A stretch of 64,000 bases of DNA, taken from assembly GCF_902168135.1 (NCBI RefSeq), contig NZ_CABHOL010000054.1:62001-126000 (forward strand), given 5' to 3'. Both the position numbers and the translations under genes were made by a program. This stretch comes from an uncultured Fluviicola sp. GTDB lineage: Bacteria > Bacteroidota > Bacteroidia > Flavobacteriales_D > Crocinitomicaceae. Under the pieces are notes generated by a model. It searched no databases. It worked only from the letters and a program-made list of their open reading frames with translations, and had not been told where the DNA came from. How positions within the stretch are numbered: the first letter of the stretch is position 1; the number at the start of each line of letters is the position of its first letter. This document shows positions 24,221 through 32,730 of the stretch, piece after piece.

Positions 24221-27196
24221 TTACAATCTGAAACTGATAGAAGCACTGAATGTTCTTCCGAAGTTTGTTTTCCAAACTCGTTGGTCAATGTCTTTATCAA
24301 AACCTTTTGCATTGTTCTTATCTCCTATAAAAATGGTGTTGAAGAATCCGTTTAACCCATTCGCTTCGGATCTGGCAGTGAAGTTATTCTGATAGAAGAT
24401 CTGATCTTGTGCCAGGATATTTTGAATATTTAATTTGAATTGTGCACGTCCTTTCCAGAACCCTTTAGTGATTTGAAGATCAAGGAATGTTCTTCCCTGT
24501 TCCCATAAATCCGGTTCGTTCACGTTTCCAACAATGTAAATACGCTGTCCCACACGGTTCACATTCAAAGCTACTCCCCATTGGTTACGTGTATTGTCAT
24601 AACGTATACCTGCATTGAAGACATAAGGCGACTGCCCCTGAAGCGGTCTGGAATCAGCTACACTTCCCGCAACACCTGAAACATCCACCTGAGAACGAAT
24701 GATTGATAAATTGGAGTAAACCGTTAAATCATCAAATAAAGAAGAGGTGTCCATCCCAAAGATTGTTGATATCAATGATCTTGCCTCCAGTTCTAATCCG
24801 TAATTCGTTGCTGAAGGAACATTTTGGAAGGAAATTTCTCCTACTACGTCCGGACGCGATTTTTGCTCGATCGGATTAATGAAGTTTTTGTAGAAAATAG
24901 TTGCTGAGAACAATTGACCTCTTCCCGGGAATGTTTCATACCTCAAATCCAGGTTGTGGATCAAAGCACGTTTCAGAGAATCGTTCCCGGAAACAACGAA
25001 GTTAGTAGTGAAATCATAGAATGCAAACGGAGCCAATTCTCGGTATTCAGGTCTGTTCAAAGTTTGAGAGTAGCTCAAACGAACATTGGTACGTTTATTG
25101 GCTTCAAATATGGCGTTGATGGAAGGAAGTACATCCAGTTTTTTGGTGCTGATCTTTAATTCGGAAAGGTCATCTTTTAATGATGTCAGTTCTTGTTGGA
25201 AATATTCAGCACGAACTCCATAAATGAATCGGAATCGTTTACCAAATCGGTTGTCTAATTGCAGATATGCAGCATTTAAGACAGATTGGGCATCGTATTG
25301 ATCGGAAGGTTTTGTTCCGTCTGTTAGTTTGAATCCTCCTTTTCCTGGATTTCCGTTAGCTGCAGGCTCAATCAGTCCCATGTTTTGAGCAGCGAAAATC
25401 TCGTCTTCAGGAAGGTATAATAAGCTTTCATCAAACTGAACATTTCCTCCGCTCACGCCATACTTTGTATATCCCAATTGGCGCGCAGCAAATTTACGGT
25501 TACGCACCTGGTTGTAAACTCCAATTTTAAATTCACTTTTGAATTTTCCGAAAAGATCCGTCGCATAAGCTAAATCCAAACGGCTGTTAACGGAACTTTC
25601 TTTGTTTTCAGAGAAGAACATTCCACCGCCATAAGCCGGACCAACACTGGATGTGGAAATATTTGCAGAATACATGGTATCTCTCGAATCAGGATTGGAT
25701 GGATCGATAAATGTCTTGTTTCGGGAATATACCGAACGGCTTAGGTTTGGAATAGAACGGTTTACGTTACTGTAACCTGCCAACCAGTTTACTTTGAATC
25801 CCTTTGCTCTCAATCCGTGCTGTCCTTCAAGCTGTCCGGAATAAACCCGGTCTGAAGTAAACCAGCGCGCATTCGAACGGATAAGGATCGGATTTGATTC
25901 CATTGCATTTGTAGCACCTGTTCTATTGATTAATTTATCGGAGGAATTAATGCTGTAGATATTTTTGAAGCTGATGGTATTACGCTCATTGATCTTGAAT
26001 GCAAAATTCGCCAATGCACCAGCCAGTAAGTTCGTTACATTGTTTTTATCCAGGTAATCATTTTCCATTTGTGTTGACTGAGATGAGTTCGGGTCAGTAC
26101 TATTCAGGTAACTGTTTCGAACCGTCTCATTATAGCTGAAGCTTCTGCTGTATGTCAAGGCCGCAATCATTCCGAATTCACGTTTACCGAATTTTTTGTT
26201 GAAACCTCCGGATGCCTGAAGACTTAAGTTTGGAAGGAATTTACCTTCGGTTGTTCCCCAATTCGTAGATACTTGCTGAGCGACCTTTGCCTGTTCATGA
26301 ATATTTAACGGGTACTGTCCGAACGGCGCAACAGCAGCTGGAATTTTTCTGGAACCGTCATCAATTCCTAACCAGTCCATTTTTCCTCCTTTATAAGAAG
26401 TGCGGTCTTTGAATGTTGTAATGGTATTGTAACCGCCTCCGACCTGGAAGGAGAAAAAGTTCTTTTCAGGAATGCTTTTAGTATTGATCTGGATCAAACC
26501 ACCTGCAAATTCTGCGGGCTGTTCCGGTGTTGCAGATTTTGTGATTGTTAAATTATCAAGCATGTTCGAAGGGAACATATCGAATGAGAATGCTTTTCTG
26601 TCGCTTTCAGAACTTGGAAGCGGAGAACCGTTCAGGAAAGCTGCATTGTATCGGTCATTCAAACCGCGAATAACCGCAAATTTATTGTCCTGGATACTCG
26701 CACCACTCACCATTTTCAAAACATCACTGGTGTTGCTAGCCGTAGAACGCTGAATAGACTGGCTCGACATGACGTCGCCTACGCTGATCGCATTCTTTTG
26801 TGCCAAAACAACCCCCTGGTCAGTATCCGTGATCCTTTTTGCAGAAACGACAATTTCACCGATGGAAGTACTGTCCTCAGCCGGTGGTGACATAACTACA
26901 TCAATGGTGGTAATTTCTCCTGATTTAACCTGGATACCATTTACAATTTGAGTGGGCATTCCGGCGTACAATACTTTGACAGTATATGTTCCGTTTTCCA
27001 ATTTGTCGAAATTGTAAATACCTTCGATGTCTGACAGGATTCGTTTTGTTTTTTCAACCAATTCTACCTGGGCAGAAGGAAGCCCTTCTCCGGTTTCAGA
27101 ATCGATTACTTTTCCTTGAATTACTCCGGTGTTTTTGTCTTGCGAGAATGCAAAACCTGCAACTAATAAGGTAACAACGGAAAGAAATATCTTCAT
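24221..27196 (-). CDS. TonB-dependent outer-membrane receptor
   Basis: A 991-residue outer-membrane transporter. The signal peptide is about residues 1-18. A carboxypeptidase-regulatory-like domain follows (GVIQGKVIDSETGEGLPSAQVEL), then a plug domain (residues about 125-240, with VMSSQSIQRSTASNTSDVLKM and FAVIRGLNDRYN), then a 22-strand barrel ending in a Phe-containing strand (GRTFSASISFRL). This is not the SusC type and there is no SusD partner. It imports a ligand with energy from TonB; the ligand is not evident. The downstream beta-helix T9SS protein may feed it. Confidence 0.92.
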   Translation of the reverse strand: MKIFLSVVTLLVAGFAFSQDKNTGVIQGKVIDSETGEGLPSAQVELVEKTKRILSDIEGIYNFDKLENGTYTVKVLYAGMPTQIVNGIQVKSGEITTIDVVMSPPAEDSTSIGEIVVSAKRITDTDQGVVLAQKNAISVGDVMSSQSIQRSTASNTSDVLKMVSGASIQDNKFAVIRGLNDRYNAAFLNGSPLPSSESDRKAFSFDMFPSNMLDNLTITKSATPEQPAEFAGGLIQINTKSIPEKNFFSFQVGGGYNTITTFKDRTSYKGGKMDWLGIDDGSRKIPAAVAPFGQYPLNIHEQAKVAQQVSTNWGTTEGKFLPNLSLQASGGFNKKFGKREFGMIAALTYSRSFSYNETVRNSYLNSTDPNSSQSTQMENDYLDKNNVTNLLAGALANFAFKINERNTISFKNIYSINSSDKLINRTGATNAMESNPILIRSNARWFTSDRVYSGQLEGQHGLRAKGFKVNWLAGYSNVNRSIPNLSRSVYSRNKTFIDPSNPDSRDTMYSANISTSSVGPAYGGGMFFSENKESSVNSRLDLAYATDLFGKFKSEFKIGVYNQVRNRKFAARQLGYTKYGVSGGNVQFDESLLYLPEDEIFAAQNMGLIEPAANGNPGKGGFKLTDGTKPSDQYDAQSVLNAAYLQLDNRFGKRFRFIYGVRAEYFQQELTSLKDDLSELKISTKKLDVLPSINAIFEANKRTNVRLSYSQTLNRPEYRELAPFAFYDFTTNFVVSGNDSLKRALIHNLDLRYETFPGRGQLFSATIFYKNFINPIEQKSRPDVVGEISFQNVPSATNYGLELEARSLISTIFGMDTSSLFDDLTVYSNLSIIRSQVDVSGVAGSVADSRPLQGQSPYVFNAGIRYDNTRNQWGVALNVNRVGQRIYIVGNVNEPDLWEQGRTFLDLQITKGFWKGRAQFKLNIQNILAQDQIFYQNNFTARSEANGLNGFFNTIFIGDKNNAKGFDKDIDQRVWKTNFGRTFSASISFRL

Positions 27197-27367
27197 AGCT
27201 TTAATTTTGCCACAAAGGAACTACTATAACGTTATTCTAAATTAAGAGCAAAATTATTGCATTGTGAGGCTTGTGTGAATAAATTATGAAGTCACTTAAT
27301 ATTTAATTAACATTAAGCTAAAAGGTTTTGGCAGCACTCAAAAATAGCTTTTCCCTTCGGATTACAC

Positions 27368-27811
27368 TTAATAAATTTCTTCTACGATGAATTGCTGGTT
27401 ATTGAACAAAACACTTTCTCCTTTCTTTTTGTGAAGCAATAACTGTCCAAGTGGAGCACCCAATCCAATGCCTATTACATTCTTCCCTTCGAAAGCACTG
27501 TTTCCAATTGGAATTCCAATTAGGAATATCCCTTTATTGGTTTGGATTACAGCTCCCAATTGCACCTGATTTGCCTGATCTGCAGATTGATTGTCGACTA
27601 AGCTCTTTAAACGCTGCTGTTCGTTTAATTGTGTGTTGAGCTTGACTAATTCCTGCTGGGCCATTTCACGCGACGTTTCGAATTTGTCCCCGGCCGAACT
27701 TTTGCTGTCCTCGGCAATTCCTTTTTGAAGATCTGCAATATCTTCCTGTAAAGAAGTTATTTTCTCAGAAATAGTAGTTGATATATGCCGGAAGAATGCT
27801 TTTTTGTCCAT
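27368..27811 (-). CDS. GreA/GreB-like transcription factor
   Basis: A 147-residue protein with an N-terminal helical hairpin (residues 1-75) containing GDKFETSREMAQQEL, which resembles the acidic-tip region of Gre factors, and a small beta C-domain (GAVIQTNKGIFLIGI to QLLLHKKKGESVLFN). Such Bacteroidota proteins are distant GreA/GreB relatives and probably bind RNA polymerase in the secondary channel; several databases have misnamed them as 3-oxoacyl-ACP synthase. Cleavage-stimulating activity cannot be inferred from sequence alone. Confidence 0.75.
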   Translation of the reverse strand: MDKKAFFRHISTTISEKITSLQEDIADLQKGIAEDSKSSAGDKFETSREMAQQELVKLNTQLNEQQRLKSLVDNQSADQANQVQLGAVIQTNKGIFLIGIPIGNSAFEGKNVIGIGLGAPLGQLLLHKKKGESVLFNNQQFIVEEIY

Positions 27812-27816
27812 AGAGA

Positions 27817-27895
27817 GGGTTCAAGGGGTTCAAAAGTTTAAAATGTTCAAAGATAGTTTCTTTTAACTTTTTGAACGATCGAACATCTTGAACTA
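27817..27895. repeat. inverted arms of a TTCAA word
   Basis: The 81-nt gap between the GreA-like gene and the next gene is made of GGTTCAAGGGGTTCAAAAGT and on, facing CTTTTTGAACGATCGAACAT and on, so TTCAA words occur on the left and TTGAA words on the right. The last bases overlap the stop codon of the glycosyltransferase. Confidence 0.55.
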
Positions 27896-29032
27896 TTCAT
27901 AGATAATGAAGTGTTTATTAAACAATTCGATTAATTGCTTACGGACGCTTTCCTTTGAAAATTGCATCCCGAAAGCACGCATCAATTCTTTGTCGAACTG
28001 GAATTTCCCGTTCATCATATCTAAAATAGCGTGTTTCAGGTCGGCAATATTGTTGTGATCTATTTTGATACCCAATGCATCGGTCATATTCGCTGCAATT
28101 CCCACCGGGGTTGAAATGACCGGAGTTCCGGTTAACCAGGCTTCGGCAAGTACAATGCTGAATGTTTCGTACTCGGAGGTGAGGATCAACGCATCGTGTT
28201 CCTTTAATAATCTACTGACTTCGTCCCATTCACAAGGTCCGGTGAAAGTAATCGCTTCCCGGCAGCTGTTTAGTTTTGCCCACCTTTCCCACTCATCGGT
28301 ATCCTGATCGGAAACAACTGTCAAGCTGACCTTTTTCCCCGATTCCAGGTATGCATTTAAGAATCCGTCAAAAAGAAAGGCTGGATTTTTGGTGTTTTTA
28401 TCCAGTGTGGAAATATGAATGAACTTCGTGCGCTTCTCCGGATTGTTATCTCTTAAAGTAAAGATTTCCTCATCTACAAAATTGGGGATTACCTGGATTT
28501 TGGTAGTAGGGAAGAGCGGCTTCATATCACTTCTCAATACATTGGATACAGCAACGATTTCACTGGTATGCCTGCTTCCTCGTTTAATCAACTGCTGATG
28601 AAGCGAAATAAAACTTTTTACCAGTTTCTTATGGTAGTACGAACCATGTTCCATAACAATTAAAGGAACGTGGAAATAGTTCTGTACACGTGCAAACTGC
28701 ATGGCTCTGGGAAGAAAAACATGTGCAAAAATCAAATCAATGTGGTCCAGCATCAGCAATCCTTTTCGTAAGGCTTTTCGCTGAAGCCACCAATGAATGA
28801 AACGGTTTTTCGAAATATGATGATAAATACGAATGATACGCAGGTTGCCGTTCTGCTGGTCATCGACCTCGATAGAACTGCAGTTTTTATCTCCCATCGT
28901 ATGCAATACAGTCACTTCATAAGTGTCGGAAAGCAAGTGTGCAAAGCGTTCTACGAAATTTCCTGCGTATGGATCTATGCGTGTAGGAAACCAAGAACTC
29001 ATGATGAGTATATGTCTTTTCGTGCCTGACAT
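27893..29032 (-). CDS. family 4 glycosyltransferase
   Basis: A 379-residue GT-B fold retaining glycosyltransferase. The N-domain begins ILIMSSWFPTRIDPYAGNFV, typical for GT4. The C-domain has the donor-binding blocks FIHISTLDKNTKN and the E-x7-E region around LTSEYETFSIVLAEAWLTGTPVI (about residues 279-301). No membrane helix is seen. It probably acts in polysaccharide or glycoprotein glycan assembly. Its start codon has a near-match to a -7 box and there is no obvious operon partner. Confidence 0.9.
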   Translation of the reverse strand: MSGTKRHILIMSSWFPTRIDPYAGNFVERFAHLLSDTYEVTVLHTMGDKNCSSIEVDDQQNGNLRIIRIYHHISKNRFIHWWLQRKALRKGLLMLDHIDLIFAHVFLPRAMQFARVQNYFHVPLIVMEHGSYYHKKLVKSFISLHQQLIKRGSRHTSEIVAVSNVLRSDMKPLFPTTKIQVIPNFVDEEIFTLRDNNPEKRTKFIHISTLDKNTKNPAFLFDGFLNAYLESGKKVSLTVVSDQDTDEWERWAKLNSCREAITFTGPCEWDEVSRLLKEHDALILTSEYETFSIVLAEAWLTGTPVISTPVGIAANMTDALGIKIDHNNIADLKHAILDMMNGKFQFDKELMRAFGMQFSKESVRKQLIELFNKHFIIYE

Positions 29033-29056
29033 AGGCTAAATTTACTGCATTTTTCA

Positions 29057-30343
29057 CTAATTGCGTATGACGCGGAAAGTTTTTGCGTGTTTTTCTTTAC
29101 GAATTGTGAGAAAATAAACTCCGGATTGTAAATTTTTCAACGAAATTTCGTTTCCAAGTTGTTGAAACGGAACGGATTGCCCCAGCTGGTTTTTTAGTTC
29201 CATTTTTTCGTCTCCCTGAAGTTCGGAAATGCGGATTAATTCATTGGTCGGATTTGGAGAGATTTGGATCGCTTCCAATGATTGATTTTCGAGACTTGCA
29301 ACACACCCCAAACGATTCATATACTGCCAGATCGTATCATTGTACTGGGTCCCGACCAAACTGTTTCCCATAGTACTTCCCATACGCACCAACACCAAAC
29401 CTTCAGATGGTACAACATTAATGATCTGTCCGTTCTTTCCTTCTGCGGCGTACATGTCAGCTGGCGCATTGGGACATAATTCTCCCGGGAAAACAAACTG
29501 TGATTGAGGAATCATGAAAGAGGATTTTCCGTTTAACCAGGTCAAATAACCGTAAGAATTGTTGAGCGTTTGACTGCTGTTGCGCATTTCGTTTAGGTAA
29601 GTTACGTCCGGAAGAACCGCTGTTCCGTTCCAATAACCGTCTTGTGAAAGTAATAGTCCGAACCGCGCCATGCCGCGCGCTCTTGAAGCGAATACGTTGT
29701 TGTATCCCACCTGGATGTATAAACCGGTTAATCCTATTTTGGAAGAGATTTTTTGGTTGACCCATGCGTTGAGCGTCATTCCTGTAGCGGATTCGATGAC
29801 GGTATCAAGCAAGGTATACGGACCATTGTGGTACGCCCAGCGTGTTCCGGGGTCTGCTTTGTAAATCAGGCATGCCGGATCTGTGCAGTGAATATCGGCA
29901 ACACCATCGTCCAAACCGGTTGTCATTGTTAACTGGTGTTTGATCGTTATCGCATTTTCCTGGGGCAGGGTCAGACTTGTCCAGCCTGATCCCAAATAAT
30001 CACTGGTTGCATCGTCAATATCCAGGAATCCCTCATGCTGGGCAATTCCTACTGCGTAGGCCGTGAGTGTTTTACCGGCCGAATTCCAAACGTAAAAACT
30101 ATCTGCGGTAAAGGTCCCGAAATATTTTTCCAGGACTATTTTTCCATCTTTTAAGACGATGAATGCTTTTGAATCGGAGTTTTCCAGCCAATCGTACATC
30201 ATATCGATTGAATCCTGGCACCAGCCCAGTGTTGCGGGATCGGTTGTTGACCAGGTATTTCCTGTTAAAGGAGGAAAATAAGTTTGCGCTCTCAGGCTTG
30301 AGAATCCGATGATAGAAAGGAAGCAGATCAAAAGTAGTTTCAT
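29057..30343 (-). CDS. secreted serine hydrolase (beta-lactamase class C-like) with T9SS tail
   Basis: A 428-residue exported enzyme. The signal peptide is about residues 1-20 (SSLRAQ). The catalytic SxxK is in WNSAGKTLTAYAVG and the Tyr motif in WAYHNGPYTLLD. Members are esterases, DD-peptidases or amidohydrolases rather than true lactamases. The last 80 residues (QISPNPTNELIRISELQG to KTFRVIRN) are a T9SS type A signal. The start MKLLLICF was chosen for the signal peptide; an upstream ATG would add 15 residues before it. An 8-8-8 inverted repeat lies just upstream. Confidence 0.88.
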   Translation of the reverse strand: MKLLLICFLSIIGFSSLRAQTYFPPLTGNTWSTTDPATLGWCQDSIDMMYDWLENSDSKAFIVLKDGKIVLEKYFGTFTADSFYVWNSAGKTLTAYAVGIAQHEGFLDIDDATSDYLGSGWTSLTLPQENAITIKHQLTMTTGLDDGVADIHCTDPACLIYKADPGTRWAYHNGPYTLLDTVIESATGMTLNAWVNQKISSKIGLTGLYIQVGYNNVFASRARGMARFGLLLSQDGYWNGTAVLPDVTYLNEMRNSSQTLNNSYGYLTWLNGKSSFMIPQSQFVFPGELCPNAPADMYAAEGKNGQIINVVPSEGLVLVRMGSTMGNSLVGTQYNDTIWQYMNRLGCVASLENQSLEAIQISPNPTNELIRISELQGDEKMELKNQLGQSVPFQQLGNEISLKNLQSGVYFLTIRKEKHAKTFRVIRN

Positions 30344-30352
30344 GCTGTAGTT

Positions 30353-30376
30353 GTTATCTTGTATTGCTAAGATAAC
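30353..30376. promoter_or_regulatory. inverted repeat GTTATCTT-8-AAGATAAC
   Basis: Two exact 8-nt arms are separated by 8 nt, 9 nt upstream of the serine hydrolase start. The size and position suit an operator or a leader hairpin. No regulator gene is adjacent. Confidence 0.4.
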
Positions 30377-30432
30377 CAAAGACTTCAAAGGTTTAAAATT
30401 CTTTGAAAACTATTTTCTTTCAGCAGCCCGGA

Positions 30433-31572
30433 CTAAACCAATACTTTTTCATAGATTGCCTCCAATTGTTCAATGGCAAAATCTATTTCTTCTTTGGTTG
30501 TATATCTGGAAAAAGAGAAACGCGCATTCGGGCGGGAATTATCAGCCCGGATTCCTTCCAATACGTGAGAACCTTTAGCGGCACCGGAAGAGCAGGCAGA
30601 ACCTCCTGAACAGGCAACACCTTTCAGATCGAGTGTAAATAACAGCATTCCGGATTTTTCTGTTGGAGGCAGGCACACATTCAGAACCGTATACAAGCTT
30701 TTTTCAGGAGCAATTTCTCCGTGGAAACTTACATCGGAAAGGGTGGATCTCAAACGGTCAATCATATAGGTTTTCAATCCCTGGACATGATTTTGATGTT
30801 CTTCCAGGTGGCTGTAGGCCAATTCGATTGCTTTTGCAAGGCCAACAATCCCGTAAACATTTTCAGTTCCACCTCGTAATCCTCTTTCCTGGGCACCTCC
30901 GTGGATCAAAACATCCGTCTTGATACGTTTGTTTGCGTATAAGAATCCAATTCCCTTTGGTCCGTGGAATTTATGTGCGGCACAGGTAACAAAATCAATT
31001 CCTAAAGCATTCAGGTCAAAGGCATAATGGCCCATTGTCTGAACAGTGTCTGTATGAAAGTAGGCGTTGTATTTTTTACAAAGTACGCTCACTTTTTCAA
31101 TAGGGGTCAATGTCCCGATCTCATTATTGGCGTGCATTAAGGAAACCAAAGTTGGTTTTTCATCCTGCAGATAGGTTTCCAGTTCGTTGAGGTCGATATT
31201 TCCTTTTGAGTCTACTTTCAACCAACAGGCTTCAATGTTTTCGCGTTCCGCCAAATGTTCAATCGTATGACACACTGCATGGTGTTCAATGGTCGTTGAA
31301 ATAATGCGTTTTACTCCCAGCTGGAAAACAGCAGTATTTAATGCTATATTATCTGCTTCGGTCCCTCCGGAAGTGAAGATCAGCTCGTTCGGAGAACAGT
31401 TTAACTGCTTGGCGATCGAACGGCGTGAAGTTTCAATCAATGCTTTGGTCTGTCGACCATAGAAATGCGTGGAAGAAGGATTTCCGAATTCGTTTTGTAA
31501 AACAGGGATCATTGCTTCGGCAACTTCTTTTGCAAGAGGCGTAGTTGCAGCATTGTCTAAATATACTCGCAT
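30433..31572 (-). CDS. cysteine desulfurase (NifS/IscS family)
   Basis: A 379-residue PLP enzyme that takes sulfur from cysteine for Fe-S clusters or thiolated tRNA. Seen are YLDNAATTPL at the start, FTSGGTEADNIALN, the PLP-lysine segment AAHKFHGPKG (about residue 200), RGGTENVYGIVG and the catalytic loop GGSACSSGAAKGSHVL (Cys about residue 327). The short loop around Cys and the overall length fit the NifS/IscS group. No scaffold gene such as iscU is adjacent. Confidence 0.95.
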   Translation of the reverse strand: MRVYLDNAATTPLAKEVAEAMIPVLQNEFGNPSSTHFYGRQTKALIETSRRSIAKQLNCSPNELIFTSGGTEADNIALNTAVFQLGVKRIISTTIEHHAVCHTIEHLAERENIEACWLKVDSKGNIDLNELETYLQDEKPTLVSLMHANNEIGTLTPIEKVSVLCKKYNAYFHTDTVQTMGHYAFDLNALGIDFVTCAAHKFHGPKGIGFLYANKRIKTDVLIHGGAQERGLRGGTENVYGIVGLAKAIELAYSHLEEHQNHVQGLKTYMIDRLRSTLSDVSFHGEIAPEKSLYTVLNVCLPPTEKSGMLLFTLDLKGVACSGGSACSSGAAKGSHVLEGIRADNSRPNARFSFSRYTTKEEIDFAIEQLEAIYEKVLV

Positions 31573-31587
31573 TGACTTTTTTTATTG

Positions 31588-31595
31588 CAAATTTA
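31588..31595 (-). promoter_or_regulatory. candidate -7 element (TAAATTTG)
   Basis: On the minus strand TAAATTTG matches TAnnTTTG 15 nt before the cysteine desulfurase ATG, implying a very short leader. No -33 match. Confidence 0.4.
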
Positions 31596-31618
31596 ATAGA
31601 ATCAAGGGAAGAAAGGAA

Positions 31619-32128
31619 CTAATCTTTGCCAAGAAGGAACCGAAATGTCTCTTTTCCTTGGGGAGCTAAAAGCAGATTCGAAAGGAGCAGGTGCGTACGT
31701 TCCAGTCTTTTTTCGGCTGATTTTGCGGTAGAAACATGGTTCAGGATATAGCGTTTCATTGCAGGAGTCAATGCATCGAAACGGTCTTTTGATTCCGGTA
31801 CCTGTATCCAGTATTCTTCGATTTCTTCGGCAACAGGTACTCCGAATTCCGAATCGTCTTTTTCCAGTTGTACCTGCACGAAATCGCCCAAAGTCTTGCC
31901 AAGCTTTTTCAAACGGTCCTTTTGAACGGTAATGAGGCCGCTTCCATTGCCGAGAGCCAGAATTCCCGCCTGCCATCGGATTTTGGAGTCGAGGATAATG
32001 ATCAGCCGCTGATTGAAATCTCCTTTTTCTTTTCTACCGGGAAGCTGCGCCAGGATATCCGGTGTGATCTCAACGAACCAGTAATTCAGGTAATCGAGTG
32101 CTTTGATGTCGGTTTCAAATTCAATCAT
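31619..32128 (-). CDS. DUF1905/YdeI-OmpD-associated family protein
   Basis: A 169-residue cytoplasmic protein. The N-terminal half (FETDIKALDYLNYWFVEITP to VQVQLEKDDSEFG) resembles DUF1905, and the C-terminal half (FDALTPAMKRYILNHVSTAKSAEKRLERT) matches the YdeI/OmdA helical module. Such proteins are widespread, with no firm function. The start at 32128 (MIEFETD) is chosen because the longer frame adds a hydrophobic stretch not seen in relatives. Confidence 0.75.
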   Translation of the reverse strand: MIEFETDIKALDYLNYWFVEITPDILAQLPGRKEKGDFNQRLIIILDSKIRWQAGILALGNGSGLITVQKDRLKKLGKTLGDFVQVQLEKDDSEFGVPVAEEIEEYWIQVPESKDRFDALTPAMKRYILNHVSTAKSAEKRLERTHLLLSNLLLAPQGKETFRFLLGKD

Positions 32129-32159
32129 GAAGTATTCTTGGAAGCATAAAGATAATAAA

Positions 32160-32185
32160 ACCATATAGGAACATAGGGCACATAG
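32160..32185 (+). repeat. left inverted arm bracketing the GxxExxY gene
   Basis: A 26-nt arm (ACCATATAGG, AACATAGGG, CACATAG) built from a degenerate ACATAGG word. Its mate at 32667-32692 matches in reverse complement at 23 of 26 positions. Confidence 0.8.
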
Positions 32186-32247
32186 AAAGACTTAAGATAT
32201 TGTGGATTTTTTTGTTATCTTAAAGATATAATCATTATTCTATTTCT

Positions 32248-32655
32248 ATGACAAAGTCTTATTTAGATCAATTGACTTACGACATCATTGGAGCCGCTAT
32301 TAAGGTGCATAGTCAGCTAGGTCCTGGTTTACTCGAAAGTATTTATCATAAGTGCATGAAGATCGAATTGGCAGAAAGAGGTATTTCCTTTAAGACCGAA
32401 ATGACTGTTCCTATATTTTACAATGGCCAAGAATTGGAAACAGTACTACGGTGTGATTTATACGTTGAAAATTCAGTCGTAGTTGAATTGAAAGCTGCAA
32501 AGGCAATTGAACCAATATTTGAAGCACAGCTCTTAACTTACATGAAGCTTTTGGATTCACCCAAAGGTATTCTTTTAAACTTTAATTCTACTAACATCTT
32601 TCGGGAAGGCCAAAAGACATTCGTTAATGAGAAATACAGAGTTCTTCATGATTAA
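32248..32655 (+). CDS. GxxExxY protein (PD-(D/E)XK nuclease-like)
   Basis: A 135-residue protein with the namesake motif as GLLESIYHKCM (about residues 27-37), preceded by IIGAAIKVHSQLGPG. The later blocks LRCDLYVENSVVVELKAAKAI (D, then E-x-K) look like a PD-(D/E)XK nuclease core, and FEAQLLTYMKLLDSPKGILLNFN ends the fold. Family function is unknown. It is the only plus-strand gene in this minus-strand stretch and is bracketed by a 26-nt imperfect inverted repeat, so it may be a mobile or selfish unit. Confidence 0.9.
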   Translation: MTKSYLDQLTYDIIGAAIKVHSQLGPGLLESIYHKCMKIELAERGISFKTEMTVPIFYNGQELETVLRCDLYVENSVVVELKAAKAIEPIFEAQLLTYMKLLDSPKGILLNFNSTNIFREGQKTFVNEKYRVLHD

Positions 32656-32666
32656 TTATAATTTAA

Positions 32667-32692
32667 CTATGTGGCCTATGTTCCTTTGTGGT
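32667..32692 (-). repeat. right inverted arm bracketing the GxxExxY gene
   Basis: The mate of 32160-32185, with 23 of 26 positions matching in reverse complement. It begins 11 nt after the GxxExxY stop and reads CTATGTGGCC, TATGTTCC, TTTGTGGT. Confidence 0.8.
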
Positions 32693-32694
32693 AA

Positions 32695-32723
32695 AGAAAA
32701 GCCCTCAATATTACTTGAAGGCT
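32695..32723 (-). terminator. terminator of the VWA-domain gene
   Basis: On the minus strand a 9-bp stem (AGCCTTCAA with TTGAGGGCT, one G-T pair) and 6-nt loop are followed by TTTTCTTTA. It begins 8 nt after the stop at 32731. Confidence 0.75.
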
Positions 32724-32730
32724 CTTCCTC

